Part shown: positions 44,724 through 56,580 of the stretch, one piece after another
Layout of the letters: every line of letters starts with the position of its first letter
Numbering within the stretch: position 1 is the first letter of the stretch
NCBI GenBank assembly: GCA_958298945.1
Contig: OY282609.1
Span: 9,468,326 to 9,532,325, forward strand
From: Atherix ibis
Taxonomy: Eukaryota > Arthropoda > Insecta > Diptera > Athericidae
Direction: 5' to 3'
Length of the DNA stretch: 64,000 nt
Program-made: the position numbers and the translations under genes
The notes under the pieces: generated by a model
The model's database searches: none
What the model saw: the letters and a program-made list of their open reading frames with translations, nothing else
What the model was told of the DNA's origin: nothing

Positions 44724-45798
44724 AAGTGATATCTAAGCACTCTGTCTATCAAATGCTTCGAATAAGCAATTTTGATCAACTTTATTTTTATTAATCAAAA
44801 ATATCTTCTTTTAAAGATATTTCGCAATAAATTTATTGCATGCATTTTTTGTTCATAAAAATATAAATTTTAAAATATTTTTTTTTATAAACCCACTTTT
44901 TTTACTACCAGAAAAAAAGGAGAACAATTTCAAAAATGACATTTTCTTTTTTAAAGGATAATTTGGGAAAGTAGTTTTTCTTTTTTTTTAAATAACTTTT
45001 AAGTTAAATTTGTTTTTCAAACATTTTTTGCACAAAAAAAAGTCAATAATGTCCAAAAAAACGTATCAAATTTATCGAATCTCAAAGAAGAAATATGACA
45101 CCCCAACCTCATCTAATGTGAGTTCCGCTGCTGATGACAGCTCGAACGCATCTTTTGTACTCTTGCCATGAGATGCATTATAATCCTTGTTTATATACGA
45201 AAATGTTAAAAGTGAGAGTGTCTAAGATCTGTCACATCGGAGGGGTAGTATTGTCCCTGCGGCAAATTTGCTTTCGGCCATTTTAAAGAAATCTTAGCGA
45301 TGATTGTGACTGGTTCTTGTCTTTACTAAGGGAATATTTTGAATAAAAAAGTTCCTTCAAGGAAAAAAATTTGCAAATTTATTAAAATTTTTTTATAACT
45401 GTATTTTTTAACCTTGTTAAGAAAAACTTTTAAAAATACGCTCGTTCGAGATGATCTCTTTTATTGCGCCTTTCAAGGAGTTCTTTATAAAAAACTTGGT
45501 TGACTTCATAAGAGCGCTTACTCGTTCAAAATTTTCATAAGTTTTCTACGTTGAGGATCTCATTGAGCAGCGAAGTTCGTCTTCCACTGTTTCTCGGCTT
45601 TTGGAGTGCGTCAACGGTGGGCTCTAGTCCTGGCGAGAATGTATGAGATCTGTATAAGAGAGAATTGAGTAGAAGAGCATAGTGGCTGTGCGGTGCACCA
45701 CAACAGAGTGCCTGTCACCTCAGCGTGGAGTATGGTTTGTATGAGAACATTAGAGACCTGGATGCATGTAAGTATGTGTGCGAGTGACACGCGAGGTA
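44724..45798. other. Gap, mixed composition at 45.1-45.8 kb, no gene recognised
   Basis: 44724-45060 is AT-rich. 45100-45795 is GC-richer and leads into a family X copy, so it may be further sequence of the same mobile element, but it does not resemble the 5' part of the 62919-63665 copy. No protein motif recognised. Confidence 0.35.
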
Positions 45799-46150
45799 GT
45801 TATAATCAGGTGAAAGACCAAGATCTTTTCTGGTTGTACATTAGGGTCCTGGCGAAACCTCATACCTGAGCTGGCTTAGCGATGCCTAGGAATTTACAAG
45901 GTTCCTTATCGTAGCTCAATGAGGGGAGTACAAACCCAATGACTCTTAGAATAAAAATTGGTGCCACAGTAATCGGATGTCCCATGGTGTTAAAGCATAT
46001 TGTGCCCGACAATGATGAGACGCCTTAAGAGGCAACGTGGTGGCTCTGGTTCATACCCACATATCGGGTGGAGTCTCCGTACTGCTCGTGGGAGGTACCC
46101 GTAATTATTTCGGGCGCTGTCACTGATAATGTTAAGTGACTTTTGAAAAG
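45799..46150 (+). repeat. Repeat family X copy
   Basis: Begins GTGAAAGACCAAGATC and carries TGAGCTGGCTTAGCGATGCC, AATTTACAAGGTTCCTTA, AATCGGATGTCCCATGGTGT and GGGCGCTGTCACTG in the same order as at 21350 and 63260. Moderately diverged, no open frame. Ends near 46150 without an identified target duplication. Confidence 0.8.
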
Positions 46151-48815
46151 CTATTGTATCCATGAAAACAGACTGTCTGGTATGTATTTTGTTCTAATTG
46201 GCCCGTTTTCCTTTAAATTTGAAGAAGCCAACAACGTTACTATTAATTTTAAGCGCTAGGACCGCCCGATAACCGACATTATTTTATCTTTAACTTGAAA
46301 ATTTCAATCTGAACCATATGTAACCATAACAAAACGACACCACAAGCAACACAACACGAACAATTTTTGCTTCATTTCACCCAAAAATTTTCACCACACA
46401 TAATTTCAATATTTTGGTGATGTTAATTGACCTCCAAGATTTTTTTTGTAGATATTTTTTTAAAAACTGGTATTAGGTAAATGTTTTTAAACAAATTTTG
46501 AGCAATAAAAAACTAATAGTCGTCAAATAATTACAACATAAAATGTGCAAAAAAATCATCATAAATTATCTCAAAAGGATCTAGTCTTAAAAAATTGATT
46601 ATTGATAATTGTTATAAAACAAAATCGTTTTTTCATAATTGCAAAGTTAGTGTAATTTAGGACATAAATTTATTTGTTATATTTTTACTTTTTATAAGCG
46701 TAAGCTGGATAGGTCCTTTTGAGTACTTTCTTCTTAATTTCATGTCTAGCGAGTTGATGCCATTAGACTTTTTATTATACGAGTAAAATTATATAAAAAA
46801 ATTTGGATTTACTCAACAAAAAAAGTTTAAGCTTTAAAGTCATTTAAGAACTAACATCCGTCAAGGAATGCACAAATTACTATTGGGAATGTGCCTAGAG
46901 TTCTGTAACAAATTTTTTGGTAATAATTTAAATAATATTATATATTTTTATATAATGGCAAAGTTTAAGTAATATAAATAAATTAAAATTAAAATAAACA
47001 ATAAATACAAAATATATTGAATAAATTTTTAAAATTTTTACTCTATAAATTGGATAATTTTTTACTATTATGGATGATGATTATCTAAAGTTCTCGTAAG
47101 TACTTAACTTGTTATAATCATCCATTTGGGAAAATTATTAACATAAATTATGATATTTTATTTTAATTTATGAATATGAAGAAAAAAAATAATTTAAAAA
47201 ATGGGGGAATGGGTTCATTGGAATTGCTGGTCAGTTTAGGATAAAAACTGTACGGAAGAGACTGTAGTAAACTGGAATAATATGTAAATGCAAAGTTAAC
47301 TGTTGAGGGATGTATGTAAGCAGTATGGATGTGAGGTGTAAATTTTCTGCACTGCTAATACAGGTGTTTCACTGCATATATTTTGTTTTGACTTTATTTC
47401 ATTCTATACTCGCATCATAGGCAACGGGTTTACATTTGCAAATACGCTATTTTTGCATAACTGTTCAGCGATAAATTGGATTCGACGGAATTCCCATCAT
47501 TGTTGCTGATACGGAAGAAATGAAATTCATTAGTGGAGGTGATAGTTTTTGGTTACGGTATAAAGACTGGTTGTCGTATTCAGTTCTGTGAGGCGTCTAA
47601 CAGATCTATTCACCCGTAGTCGTATACTGCCGGTACCAGCATATTATTGAACATGTCCATCTAATGTTATCATCTTAATTAATACACAAGAAACTATCGT
47701 CACTTTATCATGATAGTCACAGCTTCTGGAATTCACAAAATTGTCATACATGTCCTCAGGTCTAAGTCTTAATCCGAACAAGACATTCCAGATTTATCAA
47801 TAGGCATGCATAATACATATAAATACATTTTGCATAAATATTAATATTTGTTTTGCATCTGACAAAGTCTATTGCTAATCTCTGTCACCTAAGCAGAAAT
47901 TATGTTGAAGAGTATCTCGAAAAATAAAATTTGTTTTCTTTTTAACTAATATCAAATTAATGTAAATAATTTGTGACAAACTTCGAAAGATTTCATAATA
48001 AAGTTGTTATTTGTTATGAAATAAGATAAATATTATTTTAGAGTGTGGAAAATGGTTTTGTAGGTGAAAAATTACTCATATGGCGTTATCCAATTTGCGC
48101 TTCGAAAAGTAAAAATATAATATAATAAATATATTTATACAGTAGGTTTTACTTTAATTTTTATTTTATTATTATATATTATATTATATAATAATTAAAT
48201 TTTTACCATTGTTATTTTTGTAGGATTTGATCGTTTTTAAGGTAATTTTTCTTAATGCATTTTTTATCCATTCCTTAATGGATGTTAGTTTTTTTTTTAA
48301 AACTTAAACTATTTTTTTAAGTAAATAATAATTTAACAGTAAAAAGTGTAATGGCGTTAATTCGCTAGACAAGAAATTAAGAAGAAAATACTCATAAGGA
48401 GCTATCCAGCTTACGGTTATAAATAGTAAACATACAATATAGTAAATAAATTTTTGGCATAAATTTTACCAACTAATTTTATACAATTTAGTTGCTATAA
48501 TTTTGCTATTATATATAAAATTTTTATATTGTTAAAATTAGTACTACTCAATTTTAAAAGACTAGATTAGTTGGAGGATGATTTCCAAACACTTTTTTGA
48601 CTTTAATTCGGATATTCCTTGACAATTGGTGGCTTATAAATATTCTTAAATCAAAATTTTCTTTATAAAAATATAATATTAAATTGACCACAAATAACGT
48701 GTAATGAAAAGTTGTGCATTCTTAAAAATTTTTCGCGAAATAAAATCAAAATTTATTGTGCTGTGTAGCCTCTGGTATTTTTCTCTTAAAACGAAATATG
48801 CTTTAGACTATAATA
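46151..48815. other. AT-rich gap with scattered copies of a small repeat (family Y)
   Basis: A motif CTATCCAGCTTACGGTTATA and variants appears at about 48404 (plus), 48086 (plus, TTATCCAATTTGCGCTTCG) and 46697 (minus, AAGCGTAAGCTGGATAGG). It recurs outside at about 61258. Each is followed by A/T-rich sequence like AATATAATATAATAAATA. 47.2-47.8 kb has mixed composition but no recognised gene. Confidence 0.45.
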
Positions 48816-48819
48816 AAAG

Positions 48820-50020
48820 ATGGTAATCGTAGGACCATGTTGCTTAAAAACACTTTTAGACCATAATGTTTCCCAGACAGTCACTTTTCGTAGATAGAAT
48901 ATTTTTTCACAGTCGCTTGTGGATTTTCAGAGCCGTGCTTAAAAACGCCTTTAGAACATAATGTATCCCAGATAGCTTCTTTTCGTAGATAGAATATCTT
49001 TATGACAGTCGTTTGCGGATTTTCAGAGCCCTTCTTAAAAACAACATTAGACCAAATGTTTTCGAGATAGTCACTTTTCGTAGATAGAATATTTTTTCAT
49101 AGTCGCTTGTGGATTTTCGAGCCCTCCTTAAAAACACCTCTAAACCACAATGTTTCCCAGATAGTTACTTTTCGTAGAAAAAATATCTTTTTGACAATCG
49201 CTTGTGGATTTTCAGAGCCCTGCTTAAAAACACCATTAGAACATAATGTTTCCCAGATAGTTACTTGTCGAAGATAGAATATGTTTTTTACAGTCACTTG
49301 TGGATTTTCAGAGCCTCTTACTTGGCAATTTTATTTATGAATGTATTAACTAAGTGAAAAATGAGCCTCATTGCTTAAGAAAATAATCTCCTCCTAAAGT
49401 TTGAAATGTGGCCTCCTTAGATTTTTACAATTTTAAAAACTGCCTAAAAATACTTTTAGCCCATAATGTATTCCAGATAGTCACTTTTCGTAGATAGAAT
49501 ATATTTTTCACTGTCATTTGTGGATTTTCAGAGCCCCTCTTAAAAACGCCCTTAGACCAAATGTTTCCCAGACAGTCACTTTTTGTAGATAGAATATATT
49601 TTCCACAGTCACTTGTGGATTTTCAGAGCCCTTCTTAAAAACGCCCTTAGACCAAATGTTTCCCAGACAGTCACTTTTTGTAGATAGAATATATTTTCCA
49701 CAGTCGCTTGTCGATTTTCAGAGCCTCTTACGTGGCAATTTTATTTATTAACGTATTAACTAAGTGAAAAATGAGCCTCATTGCTTAAGAAAATAATCTC
49801 CTCCTAAAGTTCGAAATGCGGCCTCCTCAGATTTTTACAATTTTAAAAACTGCCTAAAAATACTTTTAGCCCATAATGTATTCCAGGTAGTCACTTTTTG
49901 TAAATATAATAGAATTGCTTTTTCACAATAACTTGTGGATTTTCAGAGCCCCTTACATGACAATTTTATTTATGAACGTATTAACTAAACAAAAAATGAG
50001 CCTCACAGCCACCTCAGATT
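48820..50020. repeat. Tandem repeat, about 95-bp monomer with higher-order structure
   Basis: The marker GTGGATTTTCAGAGCC (or close) occurs near 48921, 49017, 49111, 49206, 49302, 49522, 49617, 49712 and 49937. Runs of monomers with 94-96-bp steps are separated by a longer spacer (CTTACTTGGCAATTTTATTT, AATGAGCCTCATTGCTTAAG, CTCCTCCTAAAGTT). The spacer starts at 49311 and 49721 (410 bp apart) and in shorter form at 49946. Monomer parts: TTTCCCAGATAGTCACTTTT, CGTAGATAGAATAT. Related to arrays at 44.4 kb and 61.7 kb. The small open frame at 49097-49297 is repeat-internal. Confidence 0.92.
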
Positions 50021-51803
50021 TTTAAAATTTTCTGTATTTTTGATAATAAAACAATAAATTTTATGAAATGGCAAACTGGTAGAAAATACAAAATAAAAGA
50101 ATCTACAATTTTCTGCAAAGAAATGCAGTCTATAGTATTTTGGTTTTTTTTTCCAAAAAATAATTCGTTATTTAATAATTATTGTCATTTTCATGGGGGA
50201 AAAAAAAATTACAAATTAAAATGAAAAGAAAGTAAAATTTTTGCACATTTTAATTTATTTTGAATTTTTCCATATGGGAATGAGTACAATTTCATCAACT
50301 TGCATTTATTTCTCATAATTTATCACCTAATAAAAATTTACGAAAATAAAAATAACACGCAATCACGTATTTTATTTTGATTTGTTTTTTTCTACTAACA
50401 ATTTTATATAGTCGTTGTGTTCGATAACCCAAATTTTGGGTAAATTCCCTTTCTTATAATTACTTAGCTTGGAGTGTTCACGTGATTATATGGGAGTCTT
50501 GTTATATGGATCAGAATAGCACACTAGTCACGTTGTTATGACAACTTGACGTACAAGAAGAAGACCTAAAATAGAAAATTTTTGTGGTTACTTGAAATTT
50601 TCCATAAAAGCAGAGAGACAGAAAAATTATCGAAACCAACAGATCCCAATAATCGTCTGTACGTGTACGAGTACATGTAATTTTTCTGTCTAGAAGAAAG
50701 AAAATGAAAATGGGTCTTAGCCAAAAACGCGATGATAGCAAAAGTCATTTTCCGCTTAGAAGCTCTTCTTCTATCCCCAAATAAGTATAACTCTTACCTT
50801 TAACTTTATCAACTTTTCCAATTACAAATTTCTGTCACGCAATACTTTTATTAGTCACCCACAAAAAAAGAAAAAAAAACAAATTTTCTTTATTTCGGTT
50901 TTTTTTTTTTTTGCCGACAAAGTTCTTTCTATTTTGGACACAAGTATCAGATATTAAGTACAGGCCATTTATGAAAGTTTTGTCCTTAAAATGTTTAGAG
51001 GAAAAAGAATTTACATGTTTTTTCTTTTGACTGTTTCAAGAACGATTTCCATTACTTTCCATACGAAAACGATTCAACTGAAGACGAGAAACTTTCACAT
51101 CCGACTCGATGATGAGAGTTTAATTTGAAAAGACGATTTAAAAATAGTCATCAACTCATTCTAAGATGATTATCTTACCTTAAAATAATCATTTCAGCTT
51201 TTTTCTTTTATCTTTTTCTATATAATTTCTTTTCTACAATATAATATCTTTTATATTATGCCAAAATAAAAATAAAAATGCTGAAGGCTACTAACCTACT
51301 CATCCCACATATTCTCATTTTTGTTCATTAAGAATACATTAAGCTTTATTTGTATAATATTTGTACAATTTAAAAGAAAAAAAAATAATCTTTAAATTTT
51401 TTAAGTTACTTTAAGAATTTTATTAGACATTTATTTATATTTGAAAAGATAAAAAAAAAACAAACAGTAACAAAAACAAGAATAAATTTTAATAAATAAC
51501 ACCATTTGGCCTCACGTGTTTATAATAAATTTTATTTTGTACAAAAGAAAATTTAAAAGCATTTCGATAAGTTTTTTTAAAAATATTTTAAAAATTTGCT
51601 CGAAAATATTTTTAAAAAAATTTTCTCTTTTAAAAACTATTTTTAATTAAATGTGGAATGAAAAAAAAATTTGATGTGGAATGAAAAAAATTTCTGTAAA
51701 TAAATGTGTTTTAAATTAAAAGTTGTTTTTTTCTCTAAAATATTATCAAAGAAAATTTAAAAACAAAAATAATAAAAAGTCGATAGAAATCAGGTGTATT
51801 TTG
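50021..51803. other. AT-rich gap, no gene recognised
   Basis: Two overlapping 60-76 codon minus-strand frames near 50511-50748 have no recognisable motif. At 50798-50831 a 34-nt minus-strand segment reads KFVIGKVDKVK before a donor-like GTAAGA, but its acceptor is poor. Otherwise A/T runs. Confidence 0.4.
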
Positions 51804-52450
51804 CCAGGTGTATAAGCTTAAATCCGCTGTTTTTTAGTCAAAAAAAAAACACATGTTTTTTTCATAGAAAGCAAAAATAAATTTATTCAAATTACTTGCC
51901 CTCGCTAGCTACACATTTTCCCCATCTATCGGGCAAATAGTGGATACCACGCCAAAAAAATTCCTTATCTTTTGAGGCAAACCACTCATCAAGCCATTTT
52001 CGGACGTCTTCGTAAGAATCGAAGTGGTGCTCAGCGAGCGCGTGGCCCATCGACGAAAATAGGTGGCAGTCAGAAGGGGCCAGGTCTGGTGAATAAGCGG
52101 GGTTGGGTAGCACCTCTCAGTTAATCAGCTTGTCATGTTTTTGTTGATAATCCGTCCTTTTTTCACGCAGAGCACGGTGCAATTTGATCAGTTGTTAGTG
52201 ATAGCGGTAGGCATTGACAGTTTCACCACGTTTCAACATCTTATAGTAGACGATACCTTGCTGATTCCACCAAACGCACAGTATCGTCTTCCGTCTGAAG
52301 CGATCTGGTCTTGGGGAAGATTTTGATGGTTGGCCGGTATCAACCCACGATTTCTTGCGTTTAGGATTCTAGAAATATATCCATTTTTCATCGCCTGTCA
52401 CAATCCGATGCAGGAACTACTTTCTTTTTTGTCTGGCGAGCAAGATTTCG
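51804..52450 (-). mobile_element. Mos1-like mariner, 5'-truncated copy C
   Basis: The left end CCAGGTGTATAAGCTTAAAT is intact, followed by CCGCTGTTTTTT; the preceding dinucleotide is TG rather than TA. The other end is missing, with homology ending near 52450. Same family as 1211-1991 and 18247-18971. Confidence 0.87.
51892..52445 (-). pseudogene. Mos1-like transposase pseudogene, C-terminal two thirds
   Basis: Minus strand from 52440: a first-Asp block around KWIYF, a stop, then NPKRKKSWVDTGQP, TILCVWWNQQGIVYYKMLK and LIKLHRALREKRTDYQQKHD. Then a deletion removes the second catalytic Asp (HDKLIN, stop, EVLPNPAYSPDL). The remainder is open: AYSPDLAPSDCHLFSSMGHA, WLDEWFASKDKEFFWRGIHY and the C-terminus VASEGK at 51892. 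The better-preserved tail compared with copy A suggests an independent decay history. Confidence 0.88.
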
Positions 52451-52559
52451 CAAAACTATTTGTGGATCGGTGATTAATGGGATTCGTCCAACCTAATGCC
52501 ATGCGTAGATAATTTGGACAGTGGAAGATTTCCTTCTACAACGAAACTCTTCGGGATCA

Positions 52560-53720
52560 GGATTGGGCATACCACACTTATCCAAATTTAAAACTCGTAA
52601 ACTATATGAATTCTCAAAAACTGGCATACCAAATGTGTCCGCATTACTTTTACTTTTCTCCTAAAGCAATATCCTGTCATACCGCATTCACGCCTGATTT
52701 CCTCATCAATAATAAATCTCGTCTTTTTTACCATTGCTGCATCGTTCAACTTACCATTTTTCCATATTTTTTTAATACGTATTCTTTCATTGTAAAGCTC
52801 CTAGACCCGACCATTCTTTTTAAAATTTCTTTTTTTAACAATATTCAATATATAAATATGCTCCGCAAAATTAAGTAATTTCTGACTTATCCCTCTATCG
52901 ACAATAACTCATTATCGATCAGTTTCTTTAGGGCAGCTGGAAATGTATATTACGAGATATAGAATCGCTTAATGGCCTCATAATGGTGGCGCTACAAAAA
53001 GATAACTGACTCTTATCGTAGAAACCTTACAAATAAACTAACTATAAAAATGTCTATAAAATGGAAAAACTATAAAAATATCTACTAAATCGGGATTTGG
53101 AAGTTTTTTTTAAATTTGTTTAAAGATATTTTGGGACTTGGGGTCCTAAATAAAATTTTTTATGGTCATAAATGTCAAAATTTAATATTTCTGAAATTTA
53201 TTACAAGAAAACTTCTCGGAAGCTGAATTGGGAATACCATATTTTCCAATTTAAAAACTAGTTTATGAGTTCTCAAAAATTGGCTTACCAAATGTGTCCG
53301 CGTTACTTTTACTTTCCTCCAAAAGCAAAATTTCTTTTATTAATCATCTTCAATATTTAAATATGCTCTACAAAATTCACTTATCTCTAAGTTGTCTCTA
53401 ATATCGACCATAAGTAATTTTCGATCAGTTTCTTTAAAAAGGCTGGCAACGTAGACCCACACGAGATATAGAATAGGCTAATGGTCTCATAATGGTGGCG
53501 CTACAAAAATATAACTGACTCTTATCGTAGAAACCTTACAAATAAACTAACTATAAAAATGTCAATAAAATGAAAAAACTATAAAAATATCTACTAAATC
53601 GGGATTTGGAAGTCTTTTTACAATTGTTTAAAGATATTTTGGGACTTGGGGTCCTAAAAATCATTTTTTGTGGTCCTAAATATCAAAATTCAATATTATT
53701 GAAATTTATGACTATATCAA
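52560..53720. repeat. Segmental tandem duplication, about 510-bp offset, with LINE scraps
   Basis: Two copies share CTCATAATGGTGGCGCTACA (52977 and 53486), TAACTGACTCTTATCGTAGA, ATCTACTAAATCGGGATTTG and GGGACTTGGGGTCCTAAA. Each starts with a degraded plus-strand Jockey RT block, KCVRITFTFLLKQYPVI near 52637 in the first. The first copy has about 150 bp extra. The non-LINE part is of unknown origin. Confidence 0.85.
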
Positions 53721-54865
53721 GAGATGGGAAATATTTTCCAAAATCATTTTTACATAACATCATAACTAATGTCCTGCGGGACAATTAACTATTAATAAAT
53801 AGTCTTCTTCTTACTTTAAGGTAGCCTTTGTTCAATTATTTTTACCTTAAACTATTGGAAATATTCGCAATGAAAATATTAATTACAAAAACGGAAATTG
53901 AAATTGTAAACTCTGCAAATACAGCATATTAAAAGTACATTGAAAAATATTTCTGATTATTCGTAAATAAATAACGTGTAAAATGTCACAGAAAAATTGC
54001 TCAGTAATGATTTTTATCAAAGGTGTAAATTTCTTCTCCAAAAAAAAAACACTTAATTGAGAAAATAAAATTTTATTTTACATTGTGATAAAGTTCATGG
54101 TCGGCAAGGACTCTCTTTGATAGGAGAGATTTTTTTTCTATATGGCTTCTACCAAGCACCTGTCTTGGTAATTAAAAAATGGAAGTAAGCAAGATGAAGA
54201 CTATAAATAGAACACCTAGAAAAGAATATAGAATAGACTACAGGTAGCTTGATTGGGCATTGATTATTTATGAAAGACAAAGAAGTGCATTTTGATGGTG
54301 TATTTATTATGGTGGTTTTATTTTGCGCCTTTAAAATCAATTTCCTAGTCTGGCTGTGCACATGTTCTGTTCTGATTTTAACATATTCTATGCTGTATTT
54401 AGTCAGGAAGTCGATGTAATTTTATATGTTTGGTTAGTGCCAGTGATTGAAATTTGAACCCTAAAGGAAAGAACAATGCACAGGTGGAGGTCATCATTAC
54501 ATGAAGACGACACCAGCATGCATGGCTGACTTTACAGTCCATTTTCCTTGACCAACGGATTAGTCAACTAACGAAGACTATTGTTCGACCGCACACGTTT
54601 TCCTATAACGTTCGTGTAGGTAGTGCCGTTCAGAAAATAGTCAACTCACCTGTTAGCTCTTAACAATGGACTATTTTGATTTATTATTATTTTATTTTTT
54701 TTTAATAACAAATTTTTTCTATTAAAATTATATTGATTTTTATTTTATTTCAAAAAAAAAAAATATTGTAGTTTTAACGTAATTTTTTTTCTTCTTTTTT
54801 AAAAAATTAATTAATTTAAGGAGTTCAATCTTGAAAATATTATAATTATACACTTTTTTTAGATT
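53721..54865. other. Gap, no gene recognised
   Basis: AT-rich, with a mixed-composition stretch at 54480-54660 (for example GAAGACGACACCAGCATGCA) that ends in a minus-strand donor-like GTGAGT at about 54654. No open frame of note lies upstream of that donor. Unassigned. Confidence 0.35.
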
Positions 54866-54869
54866 TAAA

Positions 54870-54950
54870 TCACATAAACTATATAAATTTTCTAGAACTG
54901 GTTGATGAAATGTGTCCACGTAACTTTTACTGTACTCCCTAAGTCAAGAT
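54870..54950 (+). mobile_element. Jockey RT scrap
   Basis: KCVHVTFTVLPK at about 54909-54944 matches the KSIQVTFTLRR block of the Jockey copies. Too short to say more. Confidence 0.5.
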
Positions 54951-55009
54951 TGGTTTTTTTTTTTTAGAAATGACATAAACGAATTTTTTTTGTTGCAAAA
55001 ATTTTATTT

Positions 55010-55420
55010 CATTTTTATACATCAATAACATCCCCTTTAAAGTAGTTCTCTTAGGCAGCTATGATAGGCGGAGGTGTTGTTACCATGCTTGGTAAGGAAG
55101 TTTTGGATTGATTTCAACTGGAAACACCTCCAGATCCTCGAATATACTTCTTTGGATGTTATCGGTCGTAAAAAATGGGTTTTGATCCTGAGGAAGTCAT
55201 ATTTACTATGATTTGGTGATTTTAAGAGAGGTTTTTTAGGGCAGGGGAAGGGTGGTTGTCCGGAACTATAAGAATTTTTTCAAAAAAAAGGACGCTTGAA
55301 TAGAGGTGATCATTTGACAAGTACTGTTGTTATGGTGAAACGTCTAAGAATCAGGTTTTTAATTCTTTTAAGGATATTTTTATAAAAAAACTTAGATGGC
55401 AAATGGGTAAAAAGGGGCAA
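55010..55420 (-). pseudogene. Possible mariner-type transposase C-terminus, degraded
   Basis: Minus strand across frames: PFFTTDNIQRSIFEDLEVF, PVEINPKLPYQAW, then ENYFKGDVID near 55025. The spacing from an 'FxTxDNIQ' block to a terminal 'xNYFKGDxI' resembles the C-terminus of one mariner group (DYFEGD-type ending). Upstream the expected catalytic blocks cannot be recognised. Alternative: a degraded pogo/Tigger-like element. Low certainty. Confidence 0.35.
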
Positions 55421-56204
55421 AATTAGATATTCAATAGTGGTTATTCAATGATTGGTGCGATTGTGATATTGCAGATGCAATGGAAGTATGGTGCATGGTA
55501 CAAAAAGCCTAACAGTGCTTTAGGGGTGCGATCCTTGAAATTCTGGTTGGCGTTCATAAGGGAACTCGAAACGAAGATCGCCCCAAATTCAGAGTAATCT
55601 GTTTAAAAGCAAACTCTGGATTAGAGGCCCCCCATTTTTAGGCTAACCACCTAGAATGGGCTTTGACTATTGGCGTAAGCTTCGTGGTGGCTGTGGATTT
55701 TAAATGTGATGCAGCCAGCTGAGACGTATTCTGAAGTAGAGGCGTTGGAAAGTTTCCCATGCTTTCAAATAAGTACCATCAATTTTCATATTTTAGTCCA
55801 CACATATGCTTAGGTGAACCATGAGGAGGGTATGTCCAATAGGCTTAGATTCCTTTTATAACAAGCGCAGGTAGAGCATATATAGAGAATGATAGTTCAT
55901 CCTGGACGGTCTTACCTTATAAGAGCTCTCACACGTTTCATAACTTCATCAGTTTTACGATAGTAAAGGTCTGCTGGAGCTTGGTTTATCTACCACTTTT
56001 CATTGGCCTCCTAAAAATACTTTTTGGCACCGAAAGACTTATGCTTTTGAAAAGAAATATTTCCTATAGGTTCGTTACAATTTTTTACAACTTTTCATAA
56101 TTCGTGAGTTTAACACAAAATGTTGATCGGTTGCTCAGAAGTTCGCTGTTCCAGTTTTCGTAACGCACTACAAATTACATTTTTACATATAACCTTCTAT
56201 AGGG
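55421..56204. other. Gap, no gene recognised
   Basis: Mixed composition at 55430-55930 on what may be the upstream part of the preceding transposase remnant, but no motif is convincing on either strand. Confidence 0.35.
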
Positions 56205-56580
56205 TCGTGTAATTTCTAGATGAGGTGTCTACTAAGAACTAATGTATAAGCTTTGTAGAGAGGAAGTTAGTCAGATTGCATTCAGTGATGTCAAGATAGC
56301 TTTCAATGGTCAGCTTTCAAAAGAGGGTTTTGTAAAGCGTTGGTCGAAGGTATTTTTTAGTCTGTATACTTCAACTCATTTATATTATTTTTTTATGAGA
56401 CCAAAACATAAATATGCATCTGTGGTTTGGACACCTTTTTATGCTACACACATTCGGAGACTAGAGTTGGTCCAATGCATTTTTTTTTTGATTTCCGGAA
56501 AGAGACCAAGCAAGCTTAGGCGATCTGTGTACGGTGAGAGTTTAAGGTGGATTGATCGTCTTTGAATCTCATCATAGACA
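56205..56580 (+). pseudogene. LINE reverse transcriptase thumb fragment
   Basis: The plus frame 56242-56565 contains LYTSTHLYYFFMRPKHKYAS followed by VVWTPFYATHIRRLELVQ. This matches the 'LVRPxLEYASxVWxPYxxxHIxRLExVQxRFLR' block downstream of RT motif C in several non-LTR clades, distinct from the WTYGLELWG version of the Jockey copies here. Open for 107 codons but truncated on both sides. Upstream text (QLSKEGFVKRWSKVFFS) is not recognised. Confidence 0.65.

Noticed and set aside
48820..50020. CRISPR-like array
   Set aside because: Monomers of about 95 bp with no short-repeat/unique-spacer pattern, and a eukaryotic context without cas genes.
50511..50831. Minus-strand frames and a 34-nt exon-like segment
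   Set aside because: The frames overlap each other, lack motifs, and the presumed acceptor has a poor pyrimidine tract.
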